Of a stretch of DNA of 64,000 bases, positions 27,939-35,594 are shown one piece after another; position 1 is the stretch's first letter, and each line of letters begins with the position of its first letter. A program made the translations under genes and the position numbers. The notes under the pieces were generated by a model. The model did not search any database. It had not been told where the DNA came from and saw only the letters and a program-made list of their open reading frames with translations. Source of the stretch: Bradyrhizobium diazoefficiens USDA 110 (GTDB lineage Bacteria > Pseudomonadota > Alphaproteobacteria > Rhizobiales > Xanthobacteraceae); assembly GCF_000011365.1 (NCBI RefSeq), contig NC_004463.1, positions 6,930,001 through 6,994,000 on the forward strand. Reading direction: 5' to 3'.

Positions 27939-30311
27939 ATGAGTCGCAGGGTCATGTTCAACGGGAAAGTGGTGAAGATCTCCCTCACGCGGCGAGAACG
28001 TGCGCCCCTGTGCATGGCAGCGGTCATGCTCGCTATGACATGGGCCTCGGAAACGGACGCTTCCCCGCGTCAGGCGCGGCACCTCGCAGACACGCAGCAG
28101 GCGACGACTGCCCGCGATCGCGGTTCTGACGAGTTCAAGACCTGGCCGCCGCCCTCAGGCGGAAGCGACAAATCGATACAGATTGCGCAAGCGACGACTC
28201 CCCACACAGGAGCCCTGCAGCAACCTCCGGAGCAGCAACGCGACTGGGCAGAGTCACTGTCTTGCGAACTTGCCTTTGCAAGGCGCGACATTGCGCTGCT
28301 GCAACATTTCGAGCAGGAGCGCGACCGGGCCGACTGGCTCGCGCAGGATCTTGACGCTGCGCGGCGCGAGGTCGAAACGCAAAAGGCGTTGGTGGCGAAG
28401 GCCGTCGAGGAGGCTTCCCGCCTGAAGGAAGCTTCCCGGCCGAATCGAGCGGGCGAGAGTGGCCCGGCTGAGTTGCAGGCATCGCTGCAGGAGGAGCGCG
28501 AGCGGTCGGTACGGCTGGAGCAGGATCTCGCAGCCGCGCTGCGCAATGTCGAAACGCAGACTGCGCTGGCGACGAAAGCGGGTGAGGAAACGTCCCGGCT
28601 GAAACAGGCGGGAGAGAGCCAAGCCGTCGAGCTGCAGAAGGCCCTGCAACAGGAGAGCGAGCGAACAGCGCGGCTGGAGCGGGATCTCGCAGCCGCGCGG
28701 CACGATGCCGAAACCCAGACTGCGCTGGCGACGAAAGCAGATGAGGAAACGTCCCGGCTGAAACAGGCAGGAGAGAGCCAAGCCGTGGAGCTGCAGAAGG
28801 CCCTACAACAGGAGAGCCAGCGGACAGCGCGGTTGGAGCAGGATCTCGCAGCCGCGCGGCACGATGCCGATACCCAGACTGCGCTGGCGACGAAAGCAGG
28901 TGAGGAAACGTCCCGGCTGAAACAGGCAGAAGAGAGCCAAGCCGTGGAGCTGCAGAAGGCCCTACAACAGGAGAGCCAGCGGACAGCGCGGTTGGAGCAG
29001 GATCTCACAGCGGCGCGGCAAAACGTCGAGTCCCAAACTGCGTTGGTGGCAAAGGCAAACGAGGCAAAAGAGGAAATGTCGCAGCGAAGTCGGGCGGCGG
29101 AGGCCAGCGCCGCAGACTTGAGGCAATCGATGCAGAAGGAGCGCGAAAGGGCCGACACGCTTGCGCAAGATCTCTCCCTGACGCGAAGCGCCATCTATGC
29201 ATATCAGGCGCAAACCGCGCTGTTGGCGAAGCCCAGCGAGGGCCCGTCCCGGCTCAAAGCGGCAGCAGGGGGCGATGCGGTGGAATTGCAGAAATTCCTG
29301 CAACAGGAGCGGGATCGGACCGGCCGGCTGGAGCAGGCGCTTGAGGCCGCGCAACGCGATATCGATGCGCAGACCGCCCTGGCGGCAAAAGCGAGCGACG
29401 AGGTCGTCAGGCTGACGCAGGCCGCAAAAGCCGGCGCCGCGGAGCAGATACGATCGATCCAGAAGGAGCACGAGAGAGCCGATGCGCTGGCGCAGGATCT
29501 CTCGATGGCACGCAGCAAGATCTACGCATACGAAGCTCAAGCGGCCAAAGCCAGCGAGGAAGCGGCACAGCACAAGCAGACTGAAGCGAGCGAAGTCGCC
29601 TCCTTGGGGCAATCGCTGCAACGGGAGCGCGAGCGGGCCGAGCAGCTGGCCCGGGATCTCGCGAAAGCAGGCCGCGATCTCGACGCGCAGACCGAGCGAG
29701 CGTCCAAGGCGAGCGAGGAAGTCCTACGGATCAAGCAGGCCGGAGAGCGAGACTCGGCCGAGCTGCGCGGCTTGTTGCAGCGTGAGCGCGAGCGGGCCGA
29801 AGGACTGGAGACGGAGATCGCATTGGCGCGTCTCGACAACGGCGCCTTTGTGGCGAAACATCCCTCGCCCGCGTCTCAGCCGGCGACGACCGGAAAGGCC
29901 ATGCGTGAGCCGTTCGCAGCGCCGGCGCGACAAATCCAGGATCAGCCGGTCCAGGAGAAGCCAGCCCAGGATAAGCAAGTCCAAGATCAGGCCATAGTGG
30001 CGCGCAGCCCAGGCGACGCCCGGGTCAATCCTGACGAAGCAGTGCAAGTCGCGAGGCTGATCGCGCGCGCGAGCTTGCTGCTCGAACAGGGAGACATCGG
30101 CGCAGCGCGGATCGTGCTGGAGCACGTCGCCGGGATGGGCAGTGCGCAGGCAATCTTCGTACTCGCTGAAACCTACGATCCGCTGATCCTACCCAGTCTT
30201 GGAACGTATGGAACTCACGGGGACGCGACCAGGGCGCGAGATCTCTATGCGCGGGCCGAAGCCGGCGGAATCAAGGAGGCGAAAGCGCGCTTCGAAGCCC
30301 TGCGTCGATAA
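27939..30311 (+). CDS. Large exported coiled-coil protein with tandem repeats and C-terminal Sel1/TPR-like region
   Basis: 790 residues from the ATG at 27939. A signal or anchor segment lies at residues 20-42 (APLCMAAVMLAMTWASETDA). Residues about 120-635 are a long coiled coil built from nine units of mostly 53 or 56 residues, each with the pattern LQxxLQxERERxxxLxQDLxxA...QTALAxKAxEExxRLKQA. A Gln/Pro-rich linker (VQEKPAQDKQVQDQ) follows, then a helical C-terminus (LIARASLLLEQGDIGAARIVLEHV, RARDLYARAEAGGIKEAKAR) that resembles Sel1/TPR hairpins. The function is unknown. It heads a compact group with an orphan TAXI-type binding protein and two other exported proteins. Confidence 0.8.
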   Translation: MSRRVMFNGKVVKISLTRRERAPLCMAAVMLAMTWASETDASPRQARHLADTQQATTARDRGSDEFKTWPPPSGGSDKSIQIAQATTPHTGALQQPPEQQRDWAESLSCELAFARRDIALLQHFEQERDRADWLAQDLDAARREVETQKALVAKAVEEASRLKEASRPNRAGESGPAELQASLQEERERSVRLEQDLAAALRNVETQTALATKAGEETSRLKQAGESQAVELQKALQQESERTARLERDLAAARHDAETQTALATKADEETSRLKQAGESQAVELQKALQQESQRTARLEQDLAAARHDADTQTALATKAGEETSRLKQAEESQAVELQKALQQESQRTARLEQDLTAARQNVESQTALVAKANEAKEEMSQRSRAAEASAADLRQSMQKERERADTLAQDLSLTRSAIYAYQAQTALLAKPSEGPSRLKAAAGGDAVELQKFLQQERDRTGRLEQALEAAQRDIDAQTALAAKASDEVVRLTQAAKAGAAEQIRSIQKEHERADALAQDLSMARSKIYAYEAQAAKASEEAAQHKQTEASEVASLGQSLQRERERAEQLARDLAKAGRDLDAQTERASKASEEVLRIKQAGERDSAELRGLLQRERERAEGLETEIALARLDNGAFVAKHPSPASQPATTGKAMREPFAAPARQIQDQPVQEKPAQDKQVQDQAIVARSPGDARVNPDEAVQVARLIARASLLLEQGDIGAARIVLEHVAGMGSAQAIFVLAETYDPLILPSLGTYGTHGDATRARDLYARAEAGGIKEAKARFEALRR
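28296..29846 (+). repeat. In-frame tandem repeat array (nine units of 159-177 bp plus a partial)
   Basis: Units begin at 28296, 28473, 28632, 28791, 28950, 29118, 29286, 29445, 29604 and (partial) 29763. Periods are 177, 159, 159, 159, 168, 168, 159, 159 and 159 bases, all multiples of three. Units at 28632 and 28791 are nearly identical at the DNA level (for example CTGCAGAAGGCCCT then CAACAGGAGAGC), so they duplicated recently. The outer units have diverged. The repeat lies wholly within the coiled-coil gene. Confidence 0.9.
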
Positions 30312-30404
30312 CACGGTCTTGTGCGGCGATTTTCCAAACCGGCCACGCGCAATCAAGGATCGAAAGCGCCGACACGGATGCAGCATGTTTAGAGGAGTTG
30401 GTCG

Positions 30405-31448
30405 ATGAAAAGGCTTACAGGATTGCGTCGGCTGCTCCTGATCGCGTCGTTCGCACCATTGCTGCTGGCGATTCAACCTTGGGCGGATGCGCGGCCGCAA
30501 GATACTCGACCTCACAAGATTCGTCTGGCACGGCCCGAGCCGCCGCAGCCAAGGCCTCAGGTGATCTCCATGAACGCCTGGACGATCGGCCTGGCCGGAG
30601 GTCTCCTCGAGGGCGCGCCGATCCGCCTGGCGGCGGAGATCGCCCGTGTGGTCGACGATGGAGATAACCTGCATGTTCTGCCGGTTGTCACTCGTGGCGC
30701 CGCGGAAAACCTTAATTCCCTGCTCTATTTGCGCGGCATCGACGCGGCGATCATCAATTCCGACGCGCTCGAGGAATACAAGATCCAGGTGCCGGACATC
30801 CAGCGACGAATTGCGTATGTCCTCAATCTGTTTCCGTCCGAGCTGCATATCTTCGTTCGACCCGAGATTCGAACCTTGAACGATCTCGCCGGCAAGAAAG
30901 TCAACTTCAATACGCTGGGCACCGCTGCGGCGTATTCGGGGCCGCTGATCTTCAGTCGCCTCAATCTCGAGGTCGAGAAGACGTTCATTCCACATCAGGT
31001 CGCGCTCGAGCAGATGCGCAAGGGCGAGATGGCCGCCGTCGTCTTCATTACTTCGAAGCCGGTGGATGCTTTCGTGCGGGGCCGTTGGGAGCCAGGTTTC
31101 AAGTTCCTGCCCCTCCCCTACGAGAGCAAGTTCGAGGACTACTATCTTCCCGCCGCCCTCGATGGGACCGACTATCCCAATCTGATCAAGCCGGGCGAAC
31201 GGGTTTCAACGATCGCCGTGCCGACCGCTCTGGTCGCCTTCAATTGGCCGGCCAACTCGAACCGCTCTGAGCGCGTCGCGCGCTTCATCGATCACCTGTT
31301 CTCCCGGATCGACAGATTGCAGGGGCCCGGCTTCGATCCGAAGTGGAAATCCATCAACCTTGCTGCGACGGTTCCGGGTCTCACGCGCGTCCCTGCGGCG
31401 CAGCTGTGGCTGGATCGCCAGCCCCGCGCAACACAAGCATCGCAATGA
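30405..31448 (+). CDS. TAXI family (TRAP-type) solute-binding protein, orphan
   Basis: 347 residues with a signal peptide (residues 8-29, RRLLLIASFAPLLLAIQPWADA). The binding-protein fold shows WTIGLAGGLLEGAPIRLAAEIA, VVTRGAAENLNSLLYLRGIDAAIINSD and LNDLAGKKVNFNTLGTAA, the TAXI/NMT1-like order. AGGAG lies 7 bases before the ATG. No TRAP membrane subunit is nearby, which is unusual for a transport role. The protein may be a periplasmic sensor or partner of the neighbouring exported proteins. Its stop overlaps the next ATG (ATGA). Confidence 0.8.
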   Translation: MKRLTGLRRLLLIASFAPLLLAIQPWADARPQDTRPHKIRLARPEPPQPRPQVISMNAWTIGLAGGLLEGAPIRLAAEIARVVDDGDNLHVLPVVTRGAAENLNSLLYLRGIDAAIINSDALEEYKIQVPDIQRRIAYVLNLFPSELHIFVRPEIRTLNDLAGKKVNFNTLGTAAAYSGPLIFSRLNLEVEKTFIPHQVALEQMRKGEMAAVVFITSKPVDAFVRGRWEPGFKFLPLPYESKFEDYYLPAALDGTDYPNLIKPGERVSTIAVPTALVAFNWPANSNRSERVARFIDHLFSRIDRLQGPGFDPKWKSINLAATVPGLTRVPAAQLWLDRQPRATQASQ

Positions 31449-32065
31449 AACGCGCCGCGGTCCTTCTTCTTATTGTGCTCGGGGCTACAGGAGGCATTGC
31501 GTTGGCCCAGGATCCCATGACGCAGCTCCGTTCCTGCCTTCAGAAGGACCACGCGGAGCGCCTGGCGTGTCTGAATAGAATGACGCGTACCATCGCGCCT
31601 CAGAATCGCCCGACGCCCGAAGACGACTGGATCGTCAGCCAGACAACCTCCCCCATCGACTATTCACCGATCGCGACCGCTACGACATCGTCGCGCAGCG
31701 GGACCGGCGAGTCCGCGATGCAATTATCGATCCGCTGCCGCGGCGGCCGGACGGAGCTGGCACTCGCTGGACCCGGCATCTCCCGCGGAGGCGGTGACGA
31801 TGCAATTTCCTATCGCGTCAATGACAATCCGGCGGTGCAGGTTGCGGCAGCCGTCCCGGCATTCGGTCCCGGCGTCGCGTTCACCGGGGACGTCGTTCGC
31901 TTACTGCAGTCGCTTCCAGGCAGCGGGGACCTTATTGTCCTGCTCTCACCACGGGGCGGCGCTGCCCGTGACGGGACGTTCTCCCTCGCCGGGCTGGATG
32001 CGGCGCGTGCGAAGATCGCCGCGGCGTGCAAATGGCCGCGCGCGATCGCGACACCAAATCGTTGA
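31445..32065 (+). CDS. Exported protein with VasI-like N-terminal motif
   Basis: 206 residues from the ATG that overlaps the previous stop. A signal peptide (VLLLIVLGATGGIALA) is followed by QLRSCLQKDHAERLACLNRM, a Cys-x(n)-RLxC pattern reminiscent of the start of VasI-type proteins known from type VI secretion loci. A predicted beta-rich domain follows (residues 85-200, MQLSIRCRGGRTELALAG, RVNDNPAV). No other type VI genes are present, so a secretion role is not claimed. Coupling to the TAXI-type gene is seen directly. Confidence 0.65.
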   Translation: MKRAAVLLLIVLGATGGIALAQDPMTQLRSCLQKDHAERLACLNRMTRTIAPQNRPTPEDDWIVSQTTSPIDYSPIATATTSSRSGTGESAMQLSIRCRGGRTELALAGPGISRGGGDDAISYRVNDNPAVQVAAAVPAFGPGVAFTGDVVRLLQSLPGSGDLIVLLSPRGGAARDGTFSLAGLDAARAKIAAACKWPRAIATPNR

Positions 32066-32101
32066 TGGTGTGCATATGATTTTCTTCGATGGAGGCGGAT
32101 A

Positions 32102-32707
32102 ATGATCAGATTTCAACATATCGCCAAATCGGTCGTGATGGCAGCGATCGCCGTTCTGGTTTCCGCATCGTTTTCGGCCGCGGAGCAGGGCGGAAAGTAC
32201 TGGACGCCGGCGGACGGGCAACCCGTCCCGCACAAGGCGGGCCATGCGAGGCAACACGTGGCGAAGCCGACGACGGCGACGGCGACGCGGAAGCAATCCG
32301 CGTTTGCCCGCATGGAGGATTCGGCCGCAGCAAAGAAAAGAGAACATCATTTGATCCTGCAGGTGAATACCAACGACCCCGCAGCGATGAATCTCGCGCT
32401 CAACAACGCGACCAATGTGGCGCAATACTACAAGGACGCTGGCGAGAAGGTGAAGATCGAGGTCGTCACGTTCGGGCCCGGCCTGCACATGCTGCGTGAA
32501 GACACCTCGCCGGTAAAGACGCGCATCGAGGAGATGGCCCTGAGCACGCCCGAGGTTTCGTTCAAGGCCTGCGGCAACACCCAGGAGAAAATGCAGAAGG
32601 CCGAGAGCAAGGACATACCGATTGTTCGGCAGGCGGAGGTCGTGAAGTCGGGCGTCGTGCGCGTGATGGAATTGCAGGAGATGGGCTGGACCTACGTCAA
32701 GCCGTAG
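32102..32707 (+). CDS. Exported DsrE-family protein
   Basis: 201 residues with a signal peptide (VVMAAIAVLVSASFSAA) and GGAGG five bases before the ATG. Residues 80-200 match the DsrE/DsrF-like fold: LILQVNTNDPAAMNLALNNATN, VKIEVVTFGPGLHMLRED, FKACGNTQEKM (the single conserved Cys) and a final VVRVMELQEMGWTYVKP. Periplasmic DsrE-like proteins are widespread in Proteobacteria and may handle sulfur or thiols, but no precise role is established. It lies 36 bases after the VasI-like gene in the same direction. Confidence 0.82.
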   Translation: MIRFQHIAKSVVMAAIAVLVSASFSAAEQGGKYWTPADGQPVPHKAGHARQHVAKPTTATATRKQSAFARMEDSAAAKKREHHLILQVNTNDPAAMNLALNNATNVAQYYKDAGEKVKIEVVTFGPGLHMLREDTSPVKTRIEEMALSTPEVSFKACGNTQEKMQKAESKDIPIVRQAEVVKSGVVRVMELQEMGWTYVKP

Positions 32708-32714
32708 GCCAACC

Positions 32715-32942
32715 ATGTCAGGACCGGCCCAAACCAACCCCAGATTTCCATCGGGGTCGCGTATTCAGGTAAAGCCCACGGCTGGCCCTCGCCTGGCTGG
32801 AAAGACCGGGAGGGTGATTGGCGTTGGATACTATCCGAAGAGTCTCCGTGTGGTTCTCGACGGATCGAAGGCTCCGCTTACTCTTCACGCAGACTATGTG
32901 GTCGCGATTGATGCGCGAACCGACCATCCACGGTCGGATTGA
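32715..32942 (+). CDS. Small KOW-like hypothetical protein (75 residues)
   Basis: Starts 7 bases after the DsrE-like stop. The sequence SRIQVKPTAGPRLAGKTGRVIGVGY has the glycine-centred turn of KOW/SH3-like beta barrels (G-x-x-G-x-V), followed by LRVVLDGSKAPLTLHADYV. No signal peptide, so it is cytoplasmic unlike its upstream neighbours. It is probably the last gene of the transcript. Function unknown. Confidence 0.55.
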   Translation: MSGPAQTNPRFPSGSRIQVKPTAGPRLAGKTGRVIGVGYYPKSLRVVLDGSKAPLTLHADYVVAIDARTDHPRSD

Positions 32943-33217
32943 TGGATGGCGTCTCCGGTATGGACTTGAAGATCACCTGCCTTCTTACCGATTGAAAAAC
33001 GGGGACTCTCGCTCCAATCCGTCAAGGTCCGGATCGCCCTCTCCGGCGGGTGAAATCGTCCGCGCGGTAAGATCACGTCACCGCCAGCGCAGTCACTTTG
33101 ATGCAGGACCTCAAGCTATTGCGCGGGGTAGCCTTACACATCGTCAGGGCCCGATATCGGAAAAGACCGTCCGAGAAATCAGCTGCTCAAACGGTTCCCC
33201 CCGTTAAGCCGCCGATT
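32943..33217. other. Intergenic region with no recognised gene
   Basis: About 275 bases between the last small gene and the tRNA fragment. Nothing coding is recognised. Confidence 0.4.
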
Positions 33218-33262
33218 TGGTGGGCGCACCAGGGCTCGAACCTCGGACCCGCTGATTAAGAG
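33218..33262 (-). repeat. 3'-half tRNA-Lys(CUU) fragment, likely attachment-site scar
   Basis: Read leftward, the sequence runs from the anticodon loop CTCTTAA (anticodon CTT) through the 3' anticodon stem TCAGC, the T-loop TTCGAGC and the acceptor strand TGCGCCC to ACCA at 33218. The 5' half is missing: the bases before the loop (GCAAT) do not pair with TCAGC, and no GGGCGCA acceptor strand is present. The T stem also carries a G-G mismatch. Site-specific integrases recombine at exactly this anticodon-loop-to-3'-end segment and leave such a copy at the distal end of the island. Given its orientation, the inserted DNA would lie at higher coordinates. Confidence 0.75.
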
Positions 33263-33527
33263 ATTGCGACGGGTTGAGAGCAATCAATGGCTTGCCTGCC
33301 TCAGACTGGAGCTTATCCGGCCGAGAATGGGCGTCTGCCGCGCGATCACAACGCTGCTTTTGCCCGGCCGGCCGGAGTCTTGCTGCACCGCAACTTGGCT
33401 GCAGATTTCTTCGTGCGCGTGCCTGCCAATCAGCACTGGATATTGCGGGTGGACCCATTCCGGGCAAAGAGAGGAACCCTCGTCCTCCTGCGATAAACCG
33501 CATAGACGCCGAACAAGGTAGCAGCCG
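33263..33527. other. Intergenic region before the LysR gene
   Basis: 265 bases between the tRNA fragment and the LysR regulator. No gene is recognised. ATTGC and GCAAT at about 33263-33285 form a small inverted pair. The LysR promoter should lie here. Confidence 0.35.
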
Positions 33528-34424
33528 TTGTCGAACATCAATCTCAAGCTTCTCCATACCTTCCTGCTCGCGGCGGAGCACGAAAGCTTCAGGAAAGCCG
33601 CACAGGAATCGAACCGGTCTCCGTCCGCGGTGAGCATGCAGGTCCGCGGGCTGGAGGAGCAGATCGGCGTCCAGCTCTTTCGCAGAACGCCGCAGAAGGT
33701 CCTGCTGACGCCCGAGGGCCGGATCCTGTTCGAACAGGCCAAGCGTGCGCTGCAGGAGGTCCAGTCAGGGCTCGATTTGCTGACGGAAGCAGCTCAGTCG
33801 CGCAGCCGCCACATTCAGATGGCCTGCGTCCCGACGCTTGCGACTGGCTGGCTTCCGAACATCCTGGCGACTTTCAAGATCCGTCATCCGAACACCCAGG
33901 TGCAACTCATGGAGTTGCCGACCGGGCCCATGCTTGAACTGCTGCGACGGCGGGATGTCGAATTCGGAGTTGGTCCGCAGATTCCTGGCATGGAGGATTT
34001 CGAGTTCGAGCCGATCCTCGAGGATCCGCTCTATGCTTGCGTGCCGCCCGTCTTCGACGAGGGACAATCGAGCGTCTGCTTTGCCGACCTCGTCGACAAG
34101 CCCACGATCATGCTGTCGAAATCGACTGCTGTCCGGGGATTGATCGATGACACGCTGGAGACACTCGGAATCCATCTCGATGTCCCGTTCGAGGTCCAGC
34201 AGGCCACGACGGCAATGGCCCTTGCGGCGTCCGGGCTCGGCATTGCAATCGTGCCCCGGGTCGCGCTGGTGCAGGCCGGAGTGCAGCAATTTCGCATGGT
34301 GCCGATCTCCAACCATGTCGGGCTCCGTCAGGTCGGCCTGATCACCGCGCGCGGGCCGATCCTCCGCCCCAACACCGAACGGCTGATTACCTTGATACGA
34401 ACCAGCCTTGCCCAGCTCCGCTGA
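33528..34424 (+). CDS. LysR family transcriptional regulator
   Basis: 298 residues from a TTG start. The N-terminal winged helix-turn-helix is typical (LKLLHTFLLAAEHESFRKAA, then SPSAVSMQVRGLEEQIGVQLFRR), and the effector-binding domain spans residues 90-295. It is convergent with the leftward catabolic operon, with only 10 bases between the two stops. That is not the usual divergent arrangement of LysR regulators, but proximity makes the operon the likeliest target. The probable effector is the operon's substrate or an intermediate. Confidence 0.9.
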   Translation: MSNINLKLLHTFLLAAEHESFRKAAQESNRSPSAVSMQVRGLEEQIGVQLFRRTPQKVLLTPEGRILFEQAKRALQEVQSGLDLLTEAAQSRSRHIQMACVPTLATGWLPNILATFKIRHPNTQVQLMELPTGPMLELLRRRDVEFGVGPQIPGMEDFEFEPILEDPLYACVPPVFDEGQSSVCFADLVDKPTIMLSKSTAVRGLIDDTLETLGIHLDVPFEVQQATTAMALAASGLGIAIVPRVALVQAGVQQFRMVPISNHVGLRQVGLITARGPILRPNTERLITLIRTSLAQLR

Positions 34425-34434
34425 GCCCGGCGCA

Positions 34435-35514
34435 TCAAAGCCGTTTCAGCAGAGCATCCACGACCTGATTGGTCGGCGCGACGCCGCCGATGTCGCGGGT
34501 CCTCAATGCGGGGTCCTCCAGCCCGGCGCACACCGCAGCTTCGATCCTGTCGGCCCCAAGCTTCAGCCGGCTATCGCGATGGCGCTGATCCAGACGCCTC
34601 AGCATCAGGATCGATGCCAGGATGGTTCCATAGGGATTGGCGAGTCCCTTTCCCGCGATGTCGGGCGCCGAGCCGTGCGAGGCCTGGAAGAAACCGATCC
34701 CGTCACCGACCTCTTCCGATGGAGCCATGCCCATGCCGCCGACGGTCGCCGCACCGAGATCGGAAATGATGTCGCCGAACATGTTCTCGGTAACGATGAC
34801 GTCGAAATGAGTGGGCTTGTTGACGAGATGAACCGTCATCGCGTCAACTAGGACGTGCTCGGCCTCGATGTCGGGATATTCCTTCGCCACCTCGTCGAAC
34901 ACGGCACGGAAGAACGCGTAGGTCCGCAGCACATTGGCCTTGTCGCAGCAGGTCACGCGGCGTCGTCCGTCCTTCGGCGAGCCGTTGCGCGTTCTGGCCA
35001 GCTCGAACGCGAACCGTACGATGCGCTCGACGCCCTTCCGGGTCTGGACGAGGGTATCGACAGCCACTTCTTCCCTCAGTAGCGCACCCGCGCCGCGCGC
35101 GGCATAGAGTCCTTCGCTGTTCTCCCTGACGATGACGTAATCGATCGGACCCGGCCGCCCCAGGGGCGACGGAACGCCCTTGTAGAGTTTGATCGGCCGT
35201 ACATTGGCAAAAAGGTCGAGCTTGAAGCGGAGCGTCAACGTGAAGTCGAGCCCGGCTTCGGTCCCGTCAGGATGGACCACGCCGGGAATGCCGGCCGCAC
35301 CGTGCAGAATGGCGTCGGCCGTCCTGCAGCCCTCGAACGAGGCTGCCGGGAACGAGTCCCCCGTCTTCAGGAAATGATCGGCGCCCGCGGGATAGTCCAC
35401 GAACCGCAGCGTGCCGGCCTGGACGCCGGCCTGCAGCACCGCGACCGCCGCACGCGCCACTTCAGGGCCGATGCCGTCGCCATGCACGACAGCAATTGTG
35501 TAAGTGTCTTTCAT
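34435..35514 (-). CDS. Isocitrate/isopropylmalate dehydrogenase family protein
   Basis: 359 residues from the ATG at 35514; the open frame to 35733 adds an unrelated N-terminus. Core motifs are VVHGDGIGPEV, YVIVRENSEGLYAARG, VDAMTVHLV, VIVTENMFGDIISD and HGSAPDIAGKGLANPYG, the metal- and NAD-binding features of beta-decarboxylating dehydrogenases. The family includes isopropylmalate, tartrate and homoisocitrate dehydrogenases. The operon setting favours oxidation of a sugar-derived 2- or 3-hydroxyacid such as a tartrate- or malate-like compound, but the exact substrate cannot be read. Last gene of the operon. Confidence 0.85.
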   Translation of the reverse strand: MKDTYTIAVVHGDGIGPEVARAAVAVLQAGVQAGTLRFVDYPAGADHFLKTGDSFPAASFEGCRTADAILHGAAGIPGVVHPDGTEAGLDFTLTLRFKLDLFANVRPIKLYKGVPSPLGRPGPIDYVIVRENSEGLYAARGAGALLREEVAVDTLVQTRKGVERIVRFAFELARTRNGSPKDGRRRVTCCDKANVLRTYAFFRAVFDEVAKEYPDIEAEHVLVDAMTVHLVNKPTHFDVIVTENMFGDIISDLGAATVGGMGMAPSEEVGDGIGFFQASHGSAPDIAGKGLANPYGTILASILMLRRLDQRHRDSRLKLGADRIEAAVCAGLEDPALRTRDIGGVAPTNQVVDALLKRL

Positions 35515-35594
35515 GATACTCGCTCGGTGAATTGCATCTGTGGTTGCCTCAGATTGCGCACGGCAGGCACGCATGCGATCGCATCGTCTCAAGG

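Noticed and set aside
28473..29117. Regularly spaced repeats that might be a CRISPR array
   Set aside because: The period is 159-168 bp, always a multiple of three, and the whole unit is coding. There are no unique spacers and no cas genes.
28070..29194. 374-codon leftward ORF rich in Ser, Cys and Ala
   Set aside because: It mirrors the tandem repeat of the coiled-coil gene on the other strand. Its composition is that of an antisense frame and it has no family features.
31445..32065. Type VI secretion locus suggested by the VasI-like motif
   Set aside because: No Tss genes occur in the window, and only the short Cys-containing N-terminal pattern is shared.
33218..33262. Functional tRNA-Lys gene
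   Set aside because: The 5' half is missing, the bases before the anticodon loop do not pair and the T stem has a mismatch.
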